Shown here piece after piece: positions 60,848 to 64,000 of a DNA stretch of 64,000 nt (position 1 is its first letter; each line of letters opens with the position of its first letter). Under the pieces are notes generated by a model. The model was not told the origin of the DNA. It saw nothing but the letters and a program-made list of their open reading frames with translations, and did no database searches. This DNA comes from Sipunculus nudus (lineage: Eukaryota > Annelida > Sipuncula > Golfingiida > Sipunculidae), in the NCBI GenBank assembly GCA_026874595.1, contig CM049317.1, positions 62,099,118-62,163,117 on the forward strand, read 5' to 3'. The position numbers and the translations under genes are program-made.

Positions 60848-63800
60848 TATTGCCCTTACTTTTGATATTAATGTTCACTAACCGGGACTGCTGTGTAGCC
60901 AGGGGACCCGTCTGTCCCCATATGGGTCATATCAGTGTGTATTTTTAGGAAAATGCTGCATTTCTGTTGTGATTTTGCCGTAAGCAAAGAATAAGCAAAG
61001 CATCAGCAAAGTGTAAGCAAAGGGATTATGCCTTCATAGTTGCTTTTTTTCACCATTTTCTGAAGAAATAATGTATTTTTGGACTTTGCGATGGTCTAAT
61101 AATGTCAGAAATGGTAAAACATTGTAGGTAAATTGTGTTAAAATTGGAAAATGGGTCAAAGAAATCAATAAATGACTTTTTTAAAAATTGCAGAATTATA
61201 CATTACCGGTTTTGATTGAACAATATTGCCCTTACTTTTGATATTAATGTTCACTAACCGGGACTGCTGTGTAGCCAGGGGACCCGTCTGTCCCCATATG
61301 GGTCATATCAGTGTGTTTTTTTAGGAAAATGCTGCATTTCTGTTGTGATTTTGCCGTAAGCAGAGAATTAGCAAAGCATCAGCAAGGTGTAAGCAAAGGG
61401 ATTATGCCTTCATAATTGCTCTTTGGCACCATTTTCTGAAGAAATAATGTATTTTTGGACTTTGCAGGGGTCTAGTAATGTCTGAAATGGTGAAACACTG
61501 TAGGTAAATTGTGTTAAAATTGGAAAATGGGTCAAAGAAATCAATAAATGACTTTTTTAAAAATAGCAGAATTATACATTTCCGGTTTTGATCGAACGAT
61601 ATTGCCCTTACTTTTGATATTAATGTTCACTAACCGGGACTGCTGTGTAGCCAGGGGACCCGTCTGTCTCCATATGGGTCATATCAGTGTGTATTTTTAG
61701 GAAAATGCTGCATTTCTGTTGTGATTTTGCCGTAAGCAAAGGATAAGCAAAGCATCAGCAAGGTGTAAGCAAAGGGATTATGCCTTCATAATTGCTCTTT
61801 GGCACCATTTTCTGAAGAAATAATGTATTTTTGGACTTTGCGGGGGTCTAATAATGTCAGAAATGGTAAAACACTGTAGGTAAATTGTGTTAAAATTGGA
61901 AAATGGGTCCAAGAAATCAATAAATGACTTTTTTAAAAATTGCAGAATTATACATTATCGGTTTTGATCGAACGATATTGCCCTTACTTTTGATATTAAT
62001 GTTCACTTTCCGGGACTGCTGTGTAGCCAGGGGACCCGTCTGTCCCCATATGGGTCATATCAGTGTGTATTTTTAGGAAAATGCTGCATTTCTGTTGTGA
62101 TTTTGCCGTAAGCAAAGAATAAGCAAAGCATCAGCAAAGTGTAAGCAAAGGGATTATGCCTTCATAATTGCTTTTTGGCACCATTTTCTGAAGAAATAAT
62201 GTATTTTTTTGGCATTGCGGGGGTCTAATAATGTCAGAAATGGTGAAACACTGTAGGTAAATTGTGTTTAAATTGGAAAATGGGTCAAAGAAATCTATAA
62301 ATGACTTTTTTAAAAATAGCAGAATTATACATTTCCGGTTTTGATCGAACGATATTCCACTTACTTTTGATATTAATGTTCACTAACCGGGACTGCTGTG
62401 TAGCCAGGGGACCCGTCTGTTTCCATATGGGTCATATCAGTGCTTATTTTTAGTAATATGTTTAATTTCTGTTGTGATTTTACTATAAGCAAAGAATAAG
62501 CAAAGCATAAAAAAAAGTGTAAGCAAAGGGATTATGCCTGCATAGTTGCTTTTTGGCACCATTTTCTGAAGAAATAATGTATTTTTGGACTTTGCGGGGG
62601 TCTAATAATGTCAGAAATGGTAAAACATTGTAGGTAAATTGAGTTAAAATTGGAAAATGGGTCCAATAAATCAATAAATGACTTTTTTAAAAATTGCAGA
62701 ATTTGCAGAAATGGTAAAACACTGTAGATAAATTGTGTTAAAATTGGAAAATGGGTCCAATAAATCAATAAGTGACTTTTTTAAAAATTTCAGAATTATA
62801 CATTTGCGGTTTTGATTGAATGATATTGCCCTTACTTTTGATATTAATGTTCACTAACCGGGACTGCTGTGTAGCCAGGGGACCCGTCTGTTTTCCTATG
62901 GGTCATATCAGTGTGTATTTTTAGGAAAATGCTGCATTTCTGTTGTGATTTTGCCGTAAGCAAAAAATAAGCAAAGCATCAACAAAGTGTAAGCAAAGTG
63001 ATTATGCCTTCATAATTGCTTTTTTTTTCACCATTCTCTGAAGAAATAATGTATTTTTGGACTTTGCGGGGGGGCTGATAATGTCAGAAATGGTAAAACA
63101 TTGTAGGTAAATTGTGTTAAAATTGGAAAATGGGTCAAAGAAATCAATAAATGACTTTTTTTGAAAATTGCAGAATTATACATTACCGGTTTTGATCGAA
63201 CGATATTGCCCTTACTTTTGATATTAATGTTCACTATCCGGGACTGCTGTGTAGCCAGGGGACCCGTCTGTATCCATATGGGTCATATCAGTGTGTATTT
63301 TTAGGAAAATGCTGCATTTCTGTTGTGATTTTGCCGTAAGCAAAGATTTAGCAAAGCATCAGCAAAGTGTAAGCAAAGGGATTATGCTTTCATAGTTGAT
63401 TTTTTTCACCATTTTCTGAAGAAATCATGTATTTTTGGACTTTGCGGGGGTCTAATAATGTCAGAAACGGTAAAACACTGTAGGTAAATTGTGTTAAAAT
63501 TGGAAAATGGGTCCAAGAAATCAATAAATGACTTTTTAAAAATAGCAGAATTATACATTATCGGTTTTGATCGAACGATATTGCCCTCACTTTTGATATT
63601 AATGTTCACTATGCGGGACTGCTGTGTAGCCAGGGGACCCGTCTGTCCCCATATGGGTCATATCAGTGTGTTTTTTTAGGAAAATGCTGCATTTCTGTTG
63701 TGATTTTGCCGTAAGCAAAGAATTAGCAAAGCATCAGCAAGGTGTAAGCAAAGGGATTATGCCTTCATAATTGCTCTTTGGCACCATTTTCTGAAGAAAT

Positions 63801-64000
63801 CATGTATTTTCGGACTTTGCGGGGGTCTAATAATGTCAGAAATGGTAAAACATTGTAGGTAAATTGTGTTAAAATTGGAAAATGGGTCAAAGAAATCAAT
63901 AAATGACTTTTTTAAAAATTGCAGAATTATACATTACCGGTTTTGATTGAACAATATTGCCCTTACTTTTGATATTAATGTTCACTAACCGGGACTGCTG
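60848..64000. repeat. Right end: diverged copy of the 45.6-47.9 kb order, then other monomers
   Basis: Anchors are 60885, 61261, 61637, 62013, 62390, 62861, 63241, 63616 and 63992. The first seven follow the order of 45663 to 48017 at an offset of about 15,222-15,224, with several extra substitutions (for example TAGTAATATG near 62453, AAGTGACT near 62770 and AATTTCAGAATT near 62787), so this copy is older than the 8.7-kb event. From about 63190 the sequence departs to GATCGAACGAT and ACTATCCGGG types. Confidence 0.85.
62696..62789. repeat. 94-bp partial monomer duplication (composite monomer 12)
   Basis: Interval 62390-62861 (471 bp). It carries private changes (AAGTGACT near 62770 and TTCAGAATT in place of TGCAGAATT at 62790), in line with an older copy. 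Confidence 0.9.

Larger units (their letters stand above)
1..64000. repeat. Continuous ~376-bp satellite DNA array, 168 monomer anchors, both ends open
   Basis: The entire window is one tandem array. I located the GGAC at the start of the conserved core in 168 successive monomers, and the interval is 373-380 bp except at twelve 470-471 bp composite monomers and one monomer with a 14-bp deletion. Without the 94-bp insertions the mean interval is about 375.8 bp. All monomers have the same orientation. No interval leaves room for a gene, a transposon or unique DNA. Open frames are short (up to 111 codons), recur at monomer spacing and often need TTG-type starts, so none is annotated as coding. 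I do not recognise the family. The array runs off both ends of the window. Confidence 0.98.

Noticed and set aside
1-64000. A single regular higher-order repeat period
   Set aside because: Spacing of marked monomers is irregular (1128, 1500, 2254, 2355, 4604, 8737 and 17667 bp all occur), so block duplications describe the array better.

Overview
The whole 64-kb window is one uninterrupted head-to-tail satellite DNA array. The monomer is AT-rich and about 376 bp long. I placed an anchor on the first base of GGACTGCTGTGTAG in each monomer and found 168 anchors, from 101 to 63992. Every interval is 373-380 bp, with two exceptions: twelve intervals of 470-471 bp carry the same 94-bp partial duplication, and one monomer has a 14-bp deletion. 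All monomers point the same way. I found no unique sequence, gene, RNA gene or transposon. The longest open frame is 111 codons, and the recurring frames are the same part of the monomer read again and again, so I annotate no CDS.

This points to a eukaryotic chromosome, in a centromeric, pericentromeric or other heterochromatic block. A 376-bp unit is about two nucleosome repeats. Many monomer variants are CG-to-TG or CG-to-CA changes, as expected of methylated DNA. I do not recognise the satellite family and cannot name the species.

Inside the monomer, starting from the anchor, I see: a GC-rich core of about 31 bp that is nearly invariant; a short palindrome centred on CATATG; four copies of an 11-bp subrepeat with the core AGCAAAG; a 17-bp site matching 8 of the 9 fixed bases of the mammalian CENP-B box; an AT-rich stretch; and a small inverted repeat with two self-complementary alleles.

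Layout: 1-9954 is an older, more mixed region with two separate 1128-bp tandem duplications. A 17,667-bp tandem duplication fills 9955-27621 and 27622-45288, and I saw only one base difference between its copies. Inside each copy are smaller tandem duplications of 1500, 4604 and 2254 bp. An 8,737-bp tandem duplication, about 43374-52110 and 52111-60847, overlaps the end of the second 17.7-kb copy. The last 3 kb (60848-64000) repeat the order seen near 45.6-47.9 kb in a more diverged form.

Nested junctions and shared private bases give a relative order: 4604 bp, then 2254 bp, then 17,667 bp, then a G-to-A change, then 8,737 bp. The array therefore looks like a satellite being actively homogenised by unequal exchange over blocks of 3 to 46 monomers, without one regular higher-order repeat. 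An assembly artefact is the main alternative for the near-identical long copies.
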